A stretch of 64,000 nt of DNA from Conchocele bisecta. Its lineage: Eukaryota; Mollusca; Bivalvia; Lucinida; Thyasiridae. This document shows positions 13,437 to 24,076 of the stretch, in pieces (position 1 is the stretch's first letter; each line of letters begins with the position of its first letter). Location: the NCBI GenBank assembly GCA_029237695.1, contig CM055271.1, forward strand, positions 36,328,462 through 36,392,461, read 5' to 3'. Under the pieces are notes generated by a model. That model searched no databases, was not told where the DNA came from, and was given only the letters and a program-made list of their open reading frames with translations. Made by a program: the position numbers and the translations under genes.

Positions 13437-13738
13437 AAAGGGGCGCGGATCAGGATTTCGGGTGGGGGGGGGGGCGCAACTATTTTACAAAATATCTTGA
13501 CTATAACCGAGCAGACTCAGATAGCGCAAGGGCATCCCCCCCCCCCCCCGAAACAATTTTGAAATCTACATCGCATTTCCTGCGTTTCTGATGCATTTGG
13601 AGCAAACATATTACACTGTCCACAGTATGTACGTAGAAACGTGCCTTGTAACTTGTAAAACTATCTTTAACTCGGCAAATTTTATGGGGGGGCGCGCACC
13701 GGTCGACCCCCCCTATCCCCCCCGCTCATCCGCCCATG
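13437..13738 (+). repeat. Dispersed repeat, copy B (inverted relative to 200-466)
   Basis: Shares 'tacatcgcatttcctgc', the flanking G/C runs and 'gcggatcaggatttcggg' with copy A in opposite orientation. Long C and G runs lie near 13480, 13538 and 13700. Confidence 0.7.
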
Positions 13739-14134
13739 TAGGGTACCACATGTACAACTTCCATATTTTGAATGGAACTTTCTCAATTGGGTTCATTTCC
13801 ATGATTGATATGAAGATACATGTGAATATCGCGAAAATCCTGATAGATGGTATACGAGATAAAGCACATGATGGGCAGGGCGAGAACTGATATCTAGCAA
13901 AGAAAATCATTTGCAATTTGAGTACCGAATTAAAAACAAATATTTCCAAAATATATGCCCTTAAGGTGCTATGAAAAATAACTCGAAAATGGGCCCCAAC
14001 TGGTACCTAGACCCCTATTGCGACCACTGGAACCTTGGCTACATAGAGTACGTGACCATTAAGGAAATCCCATTATTTGCAAAAGCAGCAAATTCTGGTA
14101 GCCAATGACAATTTGGAAATGTTTGTAGCAACAC
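13739..14134. other. Spacer, nothing recognised
   Basis: Short overlapping open frames on both strands run past the repeat edge, but no protein family is recognised. Confidence 0.4.
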
Positions 14135-14560
14135 TTGTCATAGGGTGCCGGGTACATAGTTGTGATAGTCGACTGTACAACATTCACATAGTGGTTCCCG
14201 AGGGCTGTACTCCTCCCGTGTCACCGACATATACAACATGTCGCATAGGGTACCGGCGTGCGTAACTCCTCCGTGTTCCCCGACATAATTATACAACATT
14301 CACATAGAGACCGGCCGTCGTCTCAACTTCCGTGTCCCCCGCCCTGTACAACATGTCACATAGTGGTACCGGCGCGCCGTACTACTTCCGTGTGCCGACA
14401 TATACAACGTGACACGTTGTCTCTGACATATACAATACAACATGTCCACATAATGTAACCACCACAGAGTCCGCCCCCCCCCCACCCCCTTTTCCCCCGT
14501 CATTTACATCTACTTGTCCCCGTCATTACAACATATCACAGTGTACCAACGTACCGTACA
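14135..14560. repeat. Degenerate minisatellite, ~60-70 bp unit
   Basis: Repeated 'acatatacaac' or 'gtacaacat' followed by 'tcacatagtggtaccgg(c)' and 'actcctccgtgtccccgacat'. About six imperfect copies. The unit varies in length because of many small indels. Confidence 0.7.
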
Positions 14561-14704
14561 ATGCCTCCCCGTTCCTGACCTGTACATTATTGACAATAGG
14601 AATCTACCGGCAAACTTTATTCATTTTTTACAGACCCTTTATTAAAATCAACATAAGTATTGGATTTAACAATGTTGTGTTTATCGTTTTGTCAGTCCTT
14701 GTAT

Positions 14705-14775
14705 TGCAGCGGCTAGCATACTGGTATTTCGTACTAGTGACCTGGGTTCGAGTCCCAGTGGGGCCCATTGCTCTT
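14705..14775 (+). repeat. tRNA-like sequence (probable SINE head or tRNA pseudogene)
   Basis: Contains a good RNA polymerase III A box (TAGCATACTGG) and a perfect B box (GGTTCGAGTCC). The T arm pairs as CTGGG/CCCAG around TTCGAGT. The stretch between the D-arm and T-arm regions is too short for a normal anticodon arm, and the 5' side does not pair with GGGGCC after the T arm. A functional tRNA is therefore unlikely. Confidence 0.5.
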
Positions 14776-14989
14776 TAAATAAGCATAGTTAATTTCAATT
14801 CTACTGCTAAACATATTTAAGGTGGCTTTAGCTAGCTCATGATCTTTACCTATGTACCTTTTTTATGCTCGTATCGTTTCAACAAATTTAATTTGCTTCC
14901 AAATAAACTTGGAGACTGTCTCAGATTGATGTCCATATACCAATAGGTGTTTTTTTCACTACATGCACAGTACTTGACATTTTAAATCC

Positions 14990-15590
14990 AGCACTGAAGC
15001 CCGTCGATGTTTGTATAATACAATAAGTCTGTATAATAGAACACATAATGAATGGGACGTGTGATCTCAGGATCCCCATTGCGACATAATTAATGGAAAT
15101 TGTGAACGTCATGAGCCCTGTCTATATTGTCCCTAGTATAATCATCTAATACCAGGAACACATAATTGAGTGGGCCACTTCTCCCGTAGCAACCTGCAAA
15201 ATATTTTTTATGCGTGGTTGACAAAAAATAACACGAACATGACAAACATTGTGACACATTGTGACCCCTTACGGGAAATGTGACGGCATGAACCCTAGTC
15301 TATGCTGTCCTCGTAGATATAGCTGAATAAGAAACTAAATGAGTGGTACCTTTTCCCGACGCGCATGTAACATATTATGTTTTATCCGGTATGGAAAAAA
15401 ATATCACAAACATGGGCAACTGTTGACCTCAGACCCCATGCGACACCTTCAGGGAATGAGACGGCCATGAACGCTCGTCTTCTGTTGTCTAGTATATATC
15501 ATTAACTGTCTGAGTAACAAGACACAGATTGAGTGGGGCACGTCTCCTGAAGCACTTGCGACGGCATAAATCAACCGTCTATGTAAACAC
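14990..15590 (+). repeat. Left half of an opposed tandem array, ~180 bp unit
   Basis: About three copies of a unit containing '(g)acggcatgaaccctagtct', 'gtcctagtata', 'cacataattgagtggg' and 'cacttctcccg'. Landmarks sit near 15116, 15296 and 15474. The same unit, reverse complemented, fills 15600-16290. Confidence 0.8.
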
Positions 15591-15599
15591 AATTACTTT

Positions 15600-16290
15600 A
15601 CAAAGTGATGCGGGAGAAGTGCCGCTTAAACAGTGTGTTTCCCTATTATTTCAGACATATAAAAATGACAATATATAACGGTTTCATGCCGTCACATCCC
15701 CTTAAAGGCCGTAATGGGGTCCCTGGGGCCACCAGTTGCCCATTTGTCGATTATTTGTGTCTACCCGGTAAAACATACCTTTTTACAAGTGCGTCGGGAG
15801 AAGTGCCCCACTCATATCGAGTGGTTCATACATTAATAAGATTATATACTAAAAACATAGACGAGGTTCATAGCCGTCACATTCCCCCTTAAGGGGTCGC
15901 AATAGGGTACTCTCAGCATCACCTTTGCCCATTTTTCGAGTTATTTTTTTCATACACATGAAACATTTGTTTTACAAGTACTTCGGAAAGTGGCCCACAC
16001 TCAATCAGAAGTTCATATTAATCATAATATTATATTAAGAAAACATAGACGGGGTTTCACATTTCCCTTAATGGTCCGCAATGGGGTCCTGATGTCACCA
16101 GTTGCCCATGTTCTGTTTATTTTCATACCCGCATGAAACTTTTTTTACAAGTACTTCAGGAGAAGGTGCCCCACTCAATCGTGTGTTCCTATTATCCTTA
16201 ATATACTCAACAACATAGACGGGCGTTTCATCCGTCACATTCCCATTAAGTGGTCGCAATAGGGGTCCTGGGATCCACCGATGCATGATT
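15600..16290 (-). repeat. Right half of the opposed tandem array, ~185 bp unit
   Basis: About four copies of the unit from 14990-15590 in inverted orientation: 'ttacaagt.cttcgggagaagtgccccactca', 'acatagacg(a/g)gg', 'catgccgtcacatt', 'ccttaaggggtcgcaat'. Landmarks sit near 15678, 15866, 16051 and 16224. The two halves together make a ~1.3 kb inverted structure with its centre near 15595. Confidence 0.8.
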
Positions 16291-16445
16291 TCTATTATTT
16301 GTGACTTACCCTAACAAACATATTTTTTTTTCCCATTTCTTACATTCCAGACCAACCAATTTACCATAAAATCAAATTCAGACCAGTCCATTCGAACAGT
16401 GGGTGATTTTGTTTTTTTAAATATGGAAATATAGTTGCAAATTGG

Positions 16446-16665
16446 GCAGATCCTGATGAGATGGCTCATTTGGATCTACACTGTTTGCAAACATAGGCCT
16501 CTACAGGGGCCTCTAGGGTTGAAAGGGTTAAAGACATGTACATGGAACTAGTTGGTTTATCGTAGGTCTGCACCAATGTACATAGCTTGTGGACGACGAT
16601 GCAGCTACTGCGCATCCGCAGATGTAGTTGTACCTTAGGGTCACGGGTTCGAGACCACCCTCTCA
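16446..16665 (+). repeat. Dispersed SINE-like fragment with B-box-like motif
   Basis: Begins with 'cagatcctgatgag' and 'ggatctacactgtttgcaaa', resembling the dispersed repeat at 20105-20340 and 39420-39607. It ends near 'acgggttcgagaccacc', which contains GGTTCGAGACC, a near match to a pol III B box. No paired T arm is seen. The class is uncertain. Confidence 0.35.
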
Positions 16666-17200
16666 CTTTATTTTCTCTTTTTTATTTTAAAGTGTCTTGT
16701 GTAAAATCATTTCACTATGTATATAAAATGTAAATTCTGATTGAAAAGTGCAATAAGAATAAATAACACATTTTTACTTCAAATGTAATAGTATTCCTGT
16801 AGAATATAAAATTGGCGTATATAGCAGATACAATTTCACAACCTAACAGAAAAAAAGCTTGTGGTCGGTATTATTATATTATATATTATATTATTGTGCC
16901 TTTGTTACAACTAATATTGCAATAAATTACCAGTATGGCAATCACAATCAGTATTGAAATAAAAACAACCGGTATTGAAATAATTGACCAATATTGATAT
17001 AAAATTACCTGGTATTGAAATAATTTTGTTAACCAATATTGAAATGCAAAAGTCGTCCGTCTGTCTGTCCGTCGTGGGTGGTGGTCGGGCGAACGAGACG
17101 GCGTAGATTAACTGTTGGGGTTCCTCCTTATAGGAATCACTATTTGCCTGGTTTGGCCCTCTGGTACGTTTTTATCTTTGGATATTTTGTTACCTGGGAG

Positions 17201-17590
17201 TTGTTTGTTTGTTTATTGGTGTTTAACGGCCTATCAACAGCTAAGGTCATGTAATGCCGGGCAAACGGGTTCGATCCTGTTTTAACCTGCTGCATTGGGG
17301 GAAAAATTCTAAAATCAGAACGGAATATTTACATCGAGAAACAATATATTCAGCCCTGAAATTAGAAGAACCTGACCTGGTGGCAGGTCCATACCACACC
17401 AAAGTCACTTGGCCCCTTCCCCTAAGATAGGATTACGAATAATCGTAATACTCACATAAGGGGTATAACCAGATTCAACTGTCACATACAAAATGCCAAA
17501 GACGTATGTGATGGCCAAACCAGGTCTCCAGTCGGAATTCCGGTAAGGATGAACCCCGATCGTTAAATTACACATCGCTTGCACCCACCT
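17201..17590 (+). repeat. ~400 bp dispersed repeat, copy 1
   Basis: Starts 'ttgtttgtttgtttattggt' and 'gtttaacggcctatcaacag'. It continues through 'atattcagccctgaaatta' and 'tggcaggtccataccacacca' to 'ggaattccggtaaggatgaac'. Copies in the opposite orientation lie at 17600-17920 and 41085-41478. It matches a repeat family I know to be abundant in bivalve sequence. No convincing pol III promoter is visible, so calling it a SINE is tentative. Confidence 0.75.
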
Positions 17591-17599
17591 TCCACCCAC

Positions 17600-17920
17600 C
17601 ACCTGGGAGTTGAATTGGGTTATTGCCCATTATAAAAGTAGTAAGATTATTACTGATCCTACTGCTTTTGGGAGGGGCCGAGTGATTCTGGTGTGGCGAG
17701 GACCTGGCACCAGATCAGGATTATTCTGATTTCAGGGCTGAATATATAGTTTTGTTATTGTAAATATTCAGTTCTGATTTTGGGATTTTCCCCCCATTTG
17801 TACATGTACTTGAAAATGTACATGTACTTGTACAGGTAATATATGGGATTTAGTACTAAACCCATTGACCAGGCCTTAAATGACCATAGCTGTTGATAGG
17901 CCATTAAACCCCAACAAACA
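17600..17920 (-). repeat. ~400 bp dispersed repeat, copy 2 (shorter)
   Basis: Inverted relative to copy 1 and almost touching it tail to tail. It carries the same landmarks ('tcagggctgaatatatag', 'ctgttgataggcc') but lacks the distal 'ggaattccgg' part. Confidence 0.75.
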
Positions 17921-18153
17921 AACAAAAAACTGTCTGTCCGTCATCCGTCTGTGACGTCCATCACATAACCAGTATTGAAATTAGACCATTCTTGACCAGT
18001 ATTGAAATTAAACATAACCGGTATTGGAATTATTATTTCAATACCGGTTATTTTTTATTTCAATATTGGTTAATTATTTCAATACCGGTTGTTTTTATTT
18101 CAATACTGGTTGTGATTGCAATACTGGTAATGTATTGCAATATTAGCTGTAAC

Positions 18154-18680
18154 AGCCTTCAAGACGCCACATTTTTCTTTATCTTTTGACTTACATTGTA
18201 TCAAAATAGTATTTGTGTTTCAATTAAACTGAAATTAACAAATACAGAAACTGATTTGTGTTTTCTTATGTTTTCCACTGCAAGTACATTTCTTCTCACT
18301 TTGTCCTGTCACAAAGTCCTGTGTATGGTCAAACACTCAGGTCTAGTAAAGTTCCTAAATATCTATAGTGTGTATATGAAAATATTTATGCACCTATCAA
18401 TGTCTTCCCCTCCCTTGACGTCATTAATTTCCACGACGTTGTCAATAAACGACACGCTCTTGATTGGCAACAACGATATAAAACAATATGAACTTTAATT
18501 TTAACACCATATATGAAACTATTGGAAAATGCAATATTATTAGTAATACATCCAGGGGCTGTTGCGTTTATTGTAACAAGCAAAACATTTGGTCTGTTTA
18601 ACGTACGTGGAGTCCGATTTTACAATAAACACAACATCCCTAGCTGATGTTTTATTATCCCCTCAGGAAGCGAACTATGA
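18154..18680. other. Spacer, nothing recognised
   Basis: Open frames at 18196-18583 on both strands have no recognisable family features. Confidence 0.4.
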
Positions 18681-18685
18681 TGTAT

Positions 18686-18900
18686 AGGGATGCAAAAGTC
18701 GTCCGTCTGTCTGTCCGTCATCCGTCTGTGATGTCCATCACATAACTTAAAGGAATACTATTACATTTGACGTAAAAAATGTGTTGAATATTTTGCTTTA
18801 TCTAAAGACATATTTATAAATTGAAGTGTAAATGAAATACATTTTAGGCCGTATATTTTAACAAATTTTTACTTCAATTGTAATAGTATATCCTTTAACG
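18686..18900 (+). repeat. Dispersed repeat fragment
   Basis: Contains 'gtcgtccgtctgtctgtccgt' core sequence and 'gtgatgtccatcacataac', also seen at 17932-17975. It is followed by 'tactattacatttgacgta', which is the inverse of sequence at 16765-16795. This links it to the repeat family around the fold-back element. Confidence 0.5.
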
Positions 18901-19489
18901 CTGGGCTTAATTCCTTATTAAACTTCAATGTACCTTGATGGAATCAAGGACCTATATCTAAGTCCTTGATGGAATGATTGAATTTGGAAATTTTAATGCT
19001 GGGTTAAGTCATTATAGCATCCATTTTGCCTGGATGGAATGCTTTAGTATTTCATACATGTATACTTGGTGACATTATCCCACATCATTCTAAGCAACAA
19101 ACCAGTTGAATCCCAAGGTCACGGTCACAATTTTAGTAAGTGATGGGCATTGAAAACTTTATGGTGTAATTCAATGGCATGCTTTGGCCGGCAATGTCGC
19201 CGTTCTGAAACAAAATGACGAAGCAATTTGTGATTCGGTGTACTATTTATGATGTATTTGTTTTTGTTTATAGAAAATAAAAGTTGCGGGGTATATGTAA
19301 GCGTACGGGGTATATACATGTATACATAACATTATCATTAATAATGGGGTATATATTTGGTATATATGGAAATTCAATATTGTAGGGCATTATATATACA
19401 TATATATATACGAAATTATATACAAAATTATGGGGTACAAGTTGAACCCCACAACTAGGCGTGAAATCAAGACCCCGCAAATGGCAGGG

Positions 19490-19490
19490 T

Positions 19491-19527
<37 letters not shown>

Positions 19528-19625
19528 ACTTATCTCTCCCGAAACAATATATATATATTATATATATCACTTATCTCTCCCGAAACACATATATATATAT
19601 CATTTATCTCTCCAAAATACAAAAT
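19490..19625. repeat. (TA)n microsatellite with a three-copy 'cttatctctcccgaaaca' motif
   Basis: A pure TA run at about 19496-19524 is followed by three copies of 'atcacttatctctcccgaaac' separated by shorter TA runs. Confidence 0.9.
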
Positions 19626-20104
19626 AACACCATATTTCAACTTTATAGAAAATCCTCGTTTACTGTTGAACCTATTAGAAAATAATCTACACACAATACT
19701 GTAGTTTTCGTTTTATGGTGTATCAGCAGAGCTCCAGAAAAGGTGCGTATTTGCTTAAATACCCAATTAAAGTTGCCAAAAAAACACAATTGAAATCAGT
19801 AGTAGTGAGTATCAAAAAGCAATTTGTGGTATCTTTATCATGCTACAGAAAACAATAAACAGACCACAAATATAGCATATTTTCTTATTTTTCCATGAAA
19901 ACACATCTTGGTATTTCATTAGAATTGTCTCCAAGCAAGCTTCGAAGGAAACTATTCAATAATTGCGATGTGTTGATTTGTAAACAGTAGTGTGATTTTA
20001 TTTTACCCAATTAAAAGTTTGAAATACCCAATTACTTCAGAAATGATGGAGTGACAATACTCAATTACTAATTATTATCTGGAGCCCTGGTGTATGTGGC
20101 TGTG

Positions 20105-20340
20105 ACATGGGGCGTACAGTATTTGCGACCAGTGTATCTCCTGATAAAACGTCACAATCCTGAAGCCTGATAACGATCTATAATTCTTCTTAGAAACATG
20201 GCGGGTGTACAGTACAGTACAATACAGTACAGATCCTGATCAGACTGTGCGAATGCACAGGCCGATCTGGATCTATGCTGGTCGCAAAACTCATAAGCAC
20301 AATTTCTCCAGTCACAGCCACATATACGTATGCAGCCTCC
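20105..20340 (+). repeat. Dispersed repeat also found at 39420-39607
   Basis: Both copies share 'agcctgataac.acgatct', 'gatctggatct', 'tcgcaaaac.cataagc' and 'agtcacagccacata'. The 'gatcagactg(t/c)gc' core resembles a repeat common in bivalve DNA. The two copies point the same way. Confidence 0.65.
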
Positions 20341-20478
20341 GGTATTTTTCTGTTTTATATAAAAAGTTATTTAATGCTAATAACTACATCCGATAATGGA
20401 AAACAAACGATCATTGCGTAGATAAATGAGATAACTATATTATATACACAAACACTCTATCTTCCTACAATACAACCT

Positions 20479-20749
20479 GTAGCCTATTTCACCAACATTG
20501 AGGGAGTAATCATTTATTTTTCATGAAATGCATTATTTCATATAGAACTAACGACTGCATATATTTGATGATTAAAAGCATGCAGAATTATTATACCGAA
20601 TTTATTACATTATCACAGCCAAAATGGCTGTGATAATGTAATAAATTCAGTAAATAAAAATAATAAATTTATCCTTAAATTGAAAATTTCTCCCTCAAAG
20701 TATACTTTGCTAGAAAAGTATACTTTGCAATGTTGGTGAAATAGGCTAC
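20479..20749. mobile_element. Palindromic MITE, copy 1
   Basis: Ends are perfect inverted repeats (GTAGCCTATTTCACCAACAT and its complement). The centre is a long hairpin, 'attacattatcacagcca' and its complement. A near-identical copy is at 24560-24864. This copy lacks the left 'caaagtatacttt' block kept on its right side. No coding sequence. Confidence 0.9.
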
Positions 20750-20838
20750 TGGTGTACACCGAATCAAGATTAAAAGTTACATCTCCATCTGTGCTGAATT
20801 ACACTAATGGCGCTAATATTGCCAGGATGTGTTAAGTA

Positions 20839-21525
20839 CAGTAGAGCACCAGTATCTCGAATATCAGTACCTCGATGATATCCCCTATCTCATTGATTCA
20901 TTAAATTCCTGAATTATATCCTTATTTGTTTAATATAAATTTCCTCGGCTATCTCGACCATGCCCTATCTTGTATATGTTCTCTAACTCGACTATTCATT
21001 CCGTCCACTCCATACAAAAATACGTTAAAATCTCGTCCAAATGACACTAATTTTCCAAACATATTATCAAAGAAAAACAATATAAATGCACACCTGTTTT
21101 TCATAGCTGTTGTTGTTTGCTTAATTGAGCGTTATTTACTTGAGTGTTTGACACGAATCATTAAGCATATCACGCTTGACATTTAAGCAATTCATTGAGA
21201 GTTAATTTATAAAATCAACACATGTTTTGTTTCAGAAAATTCGGAAATATAAACCAGACCGACGACCATCGGCCTTCATTTTTACTGAGCTATATATCCC
21301 GGATATGGAAGGTGTTCGAGCCAATTCCAACCATTACATATAAGCCGAATCGATTCGAATTGTTTCATTATTCCTTTATTGTTTACTGGTGGTGTAATGG
21401 GTAACATGATTTCATATTATTCGCGAAAATAGTTGACCATGTCACTTCATCGCTATCTCGAAACTAGTCCTATCTCGACTATATGGACGATCTCCCTTCG
21501 ACTTCCAGATTATGGTTGTCGACTG
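20839..21525. mobile_element. pogo/Tigger-like transposon remnant (non-autonomous)
   Basis: The left end reads TA then CAGTAGAGCACC followed by 'agtatctcgaatatc'. The right end is a degenerate inverted version ending 'gtcgactg'. Repeated 'tatctcgact' motifs near both ends are typical, in my memory, of pogo/Tigger-type elements. No transposase frame survives. The right TA is not preserved. Confidence 0.45.
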
Positions 21526-21574
21526 TTTATTTCAAAATACTTTACTACTCTGCTTGAGTTCAAACAATTTGATT

Positions 21575-21890
21575 GGCTTACAGCTCAGGCTCGGACAATC
21601 AAAACGCCTGCTTCCTAGTTGGCATTGTCAATATATATTCAGAAGCGTTGGTACGTTGGCAAGATTAACGCAGGCGGTTGTGTAGCAGGGTTCATTCCAT
21701 AACGGTGGATCTTGCTTGAATATTGGGTTGGAAATCAATCAGATTGACTGGCTGAGCCTGAGCTACAGCTCCAGCTCAGGTTCACGCAATCAAATTATTT
21801 GACCGCGAGGTGACATTGCAATAGATGTTCAGAAGCGCTCGTAATTTCGGTAAGATTAACGCAGGCGGTTGTGTATTTTGTAACGGTACA
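21575..21890 (+). repeat. Two-copy ~200 bp direct repeat
   Basis: 'cagctcaggctc' to 'aagattaacgcaggcggttg' occurs at about 21581-21681 and again at about 21772-21875. The copies differ at many positions. Confidence 0.6.
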
Positions 21891-21894
21891 TAGA

Positions 21895-22029
21895 GAATAC
21901 CAGGCTAGTGTCTTTTGATATCAAGTTTATCAGGCAAGGCTAGGAAACGCGTAGGTATTCCGAGGAATTCCTACCGTTTCCGAGCCGAGCCTGATAAACT
22001 TGATATCAAAACACACTAGCCTGGTATTC
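21895..22029. mobile_element. Near-perfect 135 bp palindrome (MITE-like)
   Basis: The arms run from 'gaataccaggctagtgt' to the centre and back to 'acactagcctggtattc'. They include 'gatatcaagtttatcagg' and its complement, with only a few mismatches. The centre is near 'tccgaggaattcc'. No internal gene. Confidence 0.85.
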
Positions 22030-22291
22030 TGTTTATCAGGTAACTTTTTATGCTCGAAAATGACCACATATGACGTCGTTATCTGTGGACAGAATGTTTG
22101 TATCAGGTCAATGCCTGATACAACAATATGTTATCAGTCAGTACGTATTCGGTCAATACAGGGCAGGTTACCTGATGCATTGTGATTGATAGGTGATGGA
22201 TTGGCACCACATCACTCAACCCTTACAATGCTGAATTAAATTGTGTCGTCTGCTGTTTATCTTTCAGTTTCCATTTTTCGCATTAAACACG

Positions 22292-22352
22292 TGGTTTGAC
22301 AGCACTTTAGAATGATTTCCATTGGAAATCATTCTAAAGTGCTGTCAAACCA
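22292..22352. repeat. Perfect 29 bp hairpin with 3-nt loop
   Basis: The left arm at 22292-22320 and right arm at 22324-22352 are exact reverse complements (starting TGGTTTGACAGCAC) separated by 'att'. The loop is too short for a canonical microRNA precursor, so a MITE or recent inverted duplication is more likely. Confidence 0.9.
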
Positions 22353-22639
22353 TGTTTTTGTTGAGAAAGAAGACCATATATAAAACAAAAGCCGACGACA
22401 TTTTTCGTTTCCCGCATTCTAAGGGTTGATATGAATTTAAAATGGATCTCATGTTAACATAAAGGGAAATTGAGCATGATATTTAACACAGAGGTCCGCA
22501 AATCAGCTAATAAGGTCGGAACACAATATGTTTTTTAGTACACTATTTCGATATATATCTAGAAACATGTATCTCCAAATAACCGTTCAATTTTCATTAA
22601 TAGATACAGTTATGTGCATTAAATTTCTTTCTTTATATG

Positions 22640-23045
22640 CTATATGGCCGCGGCCCACATGTCGCGCCCGCCGAGGCGTTTGATAGTACTAAATAACTTT
22701 TAATGCAAAAACGCTTTTCTCCGTACAAATACTATTCATGTGAAGTTTGAAGCAGTTGCAGAGATATAGTGTACGTAAAACAAATTTTCATAAAAACTTG
22801 AAGGTAAGTTTCAAAGTTATTTGACCTTGACATTGGGCACAGGGTCCGCACGGATTGAGTATAGAATGAAAATATGGATGATGAAGTTTCGAGTGAATTG
22901 GCGAAGTTATTTCAGAGATATAGTGTTCTTAAAAACTTTAACTTACATTGTAAATAAAAAAAACACTTTAAGGTAAATTTCAAAGTAATTTGACCTTGAT
23001 ATTGGGCATAGGGACCGCACGGGTTGGGCGTAGAAAGCCCACTGA
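22640..23045 (+). repeat. Dispersed repeat with internal ~140 bp duplication
   Basis: Starts 'ggccgcggcccacatgtcg' and 'cccgccgaggc'. It contains two copies of 'tttcaaagt.atttgacct' followed by 'tgggca.aggg.ccgcacgg'. Its start also occurs at 62468. The 'tgaccttgacatt' text matches bivalve repeats. Confidence 0.65.
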
Positions 23046-23473
23046 GGCTTTGATAGTATACAGAAAAGCTTTAACGAAAAACTTTAACATCGAACGCACA
23101 TACGTACAGACGTACGTATTCCAATGTGCCAACTATATTGCGCTATCCGCTGCCATTGAATGGCCATCATTGATAACAGTGGATATTGATTCGTTTTTTT
23201 ACATAGGATGTTTACATCCTGTGTTATAGGTTCGTTCGTGTAAACCAGATCGAAGGACTACTTTTTGCAAAGACTCAAATTAATATTTTCAACGATCTGT
23301 TTTTCAATTTCACATTGACACCAATGTGTTGAAACTAATATGTGCTATATACTTATTTGAAGAATTAAACAGCCGAGAATCTCATTGCGTAAATCACATA
23401 TATTTTATAACACTATGTGGAACTAGTTTTTTGCCCATTAACGAAATCCCGAGAGGTACTTCGTCTCTGCAAA

Positions 23474-23536
23474 GAGCAGACCGTGGTCGAGGTAACACCG
23501 TCGGACTGCCACGCTGGCGACCCGGGTTCGATTTAG
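23474..23536 (+). repeat. tRNA-like SINE head
   Basis: An A-box-like 'gtggtcgaggtaac' is followed 40 bases on by 'cgggttcgattt', a B-box match lacking the final CC. The layout resembles a serine- or leucine-type tRNA-derived SINE, but there is no matching acceptor stem. A working tRNA gene is unlikely. Confidence 0.4.
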
Positions 23537-23636
23537 TATTTCTGATAACGGAATGCAATATCGTTTCACGCTACATTGTACTTATTGTAAGCTGTAGAAT
23601 GAGTAAGATAATGAATAATCGGGCGATTAAAAGAGT

Positions 23637-23925
23637 TTTATCCCGTCAACACAGCGCATATGTGCCGTGAAACACGGTACAGTGAAACTTTTTTGGTATC
23701 CTGTCAATACGACCTAATCACTGCGTAAGAATCATATTTTTGCATTGTACAGCCATTTGTAGGTGTTGACGGGATAAATAGAATAGTAGGTTAGTGGGAA
23801 TGGGAAACACATATATGGCGCAGCACGGAAACGGGATGTGCTCGGCAGAACATCGCCCATCCCGTTTCCTGAGCCTTGCCAGATATTGTTTTCCCATTCA
23901 CGGCACTAACCCACTATTCTCTATG
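23637..23925 (+). mobile_element. Twin-palindrome MITE, copy 1
   Basis: Two palindromes side by side. One runs from 'tcccgtcaacac' to 'gtgttgacggga'; the other runs from 'gaatagtaggttagtg' to 'cactaacccactattc', with 'ggaaacgggatg' and its complement inside. Other copies: 40042-40345 and, inverted, 59386-59710. Confidence 0.88.
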
Positions 23926-24007
23926 ATGAAGCTGTTGTAAAGAAATTCGTTAATGCATTTCTACAGTGACGCGCGCTAGTCTGACGGGATTGGAACAGGA
24001 ATAAGTA

Positions 24008-24076
24008 TAGTGAAACTTCTCTAAACCGGACACCCTGGGAAGTCCCCAGGGTGTCCGGTTTAGAGAGGTTCCACTG
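24008..24076. mobile_element. Short palindromic MITE with pogo-like ends
   Basis: A 69 bp hairpin flanked by TA (24006-24007 and 24077-24078). The right end reads complementary to CAGTGGAACCTCTCTAAAC. The left end has CAG changed to TAG and one further mismatch. A decayed half copy may lie at about 24195-24222. Confidence 0.7.

Larger units (their letters stand above)
16908..18153. mobile_element. Fold-back element with arms made of short tandem repeats
   Basis: The left arm (16908-17025) and right arm (about 18030-18153) are reverse complements with only scattered differences over about 120 bp. Both are built from repeats of 'aaccggtattgaaataa' and 'ccaatattgaaat'. The interior holds two ~400 bp repeats in opposite orientation, a fragment of a third (about 17100-17165), and 'gtccgtctgtctgtccgtc' blocks at 17055 and 17930. 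No transposase-like frame is present. It is probably a fold-back element or hairpin-prone insertion into which other repeats have jumped. Confidence 0.7.

Noticed and set aside
14705..14775. A functional tRNA gene
   Set aside because: Good A/B boxes and T arm, but no room for an anticodon arm and no paired acceptor stem.
19268..19685. Open frames rich in Ile/Tyr
   Set aside because: Simple translation of TA microsatellite.
22292..22352. microRNA precursor
   Set aside because: The perfect 29 bp stem with a 3-nt loop is unlike normal precursors, which have larger loops and bulges.
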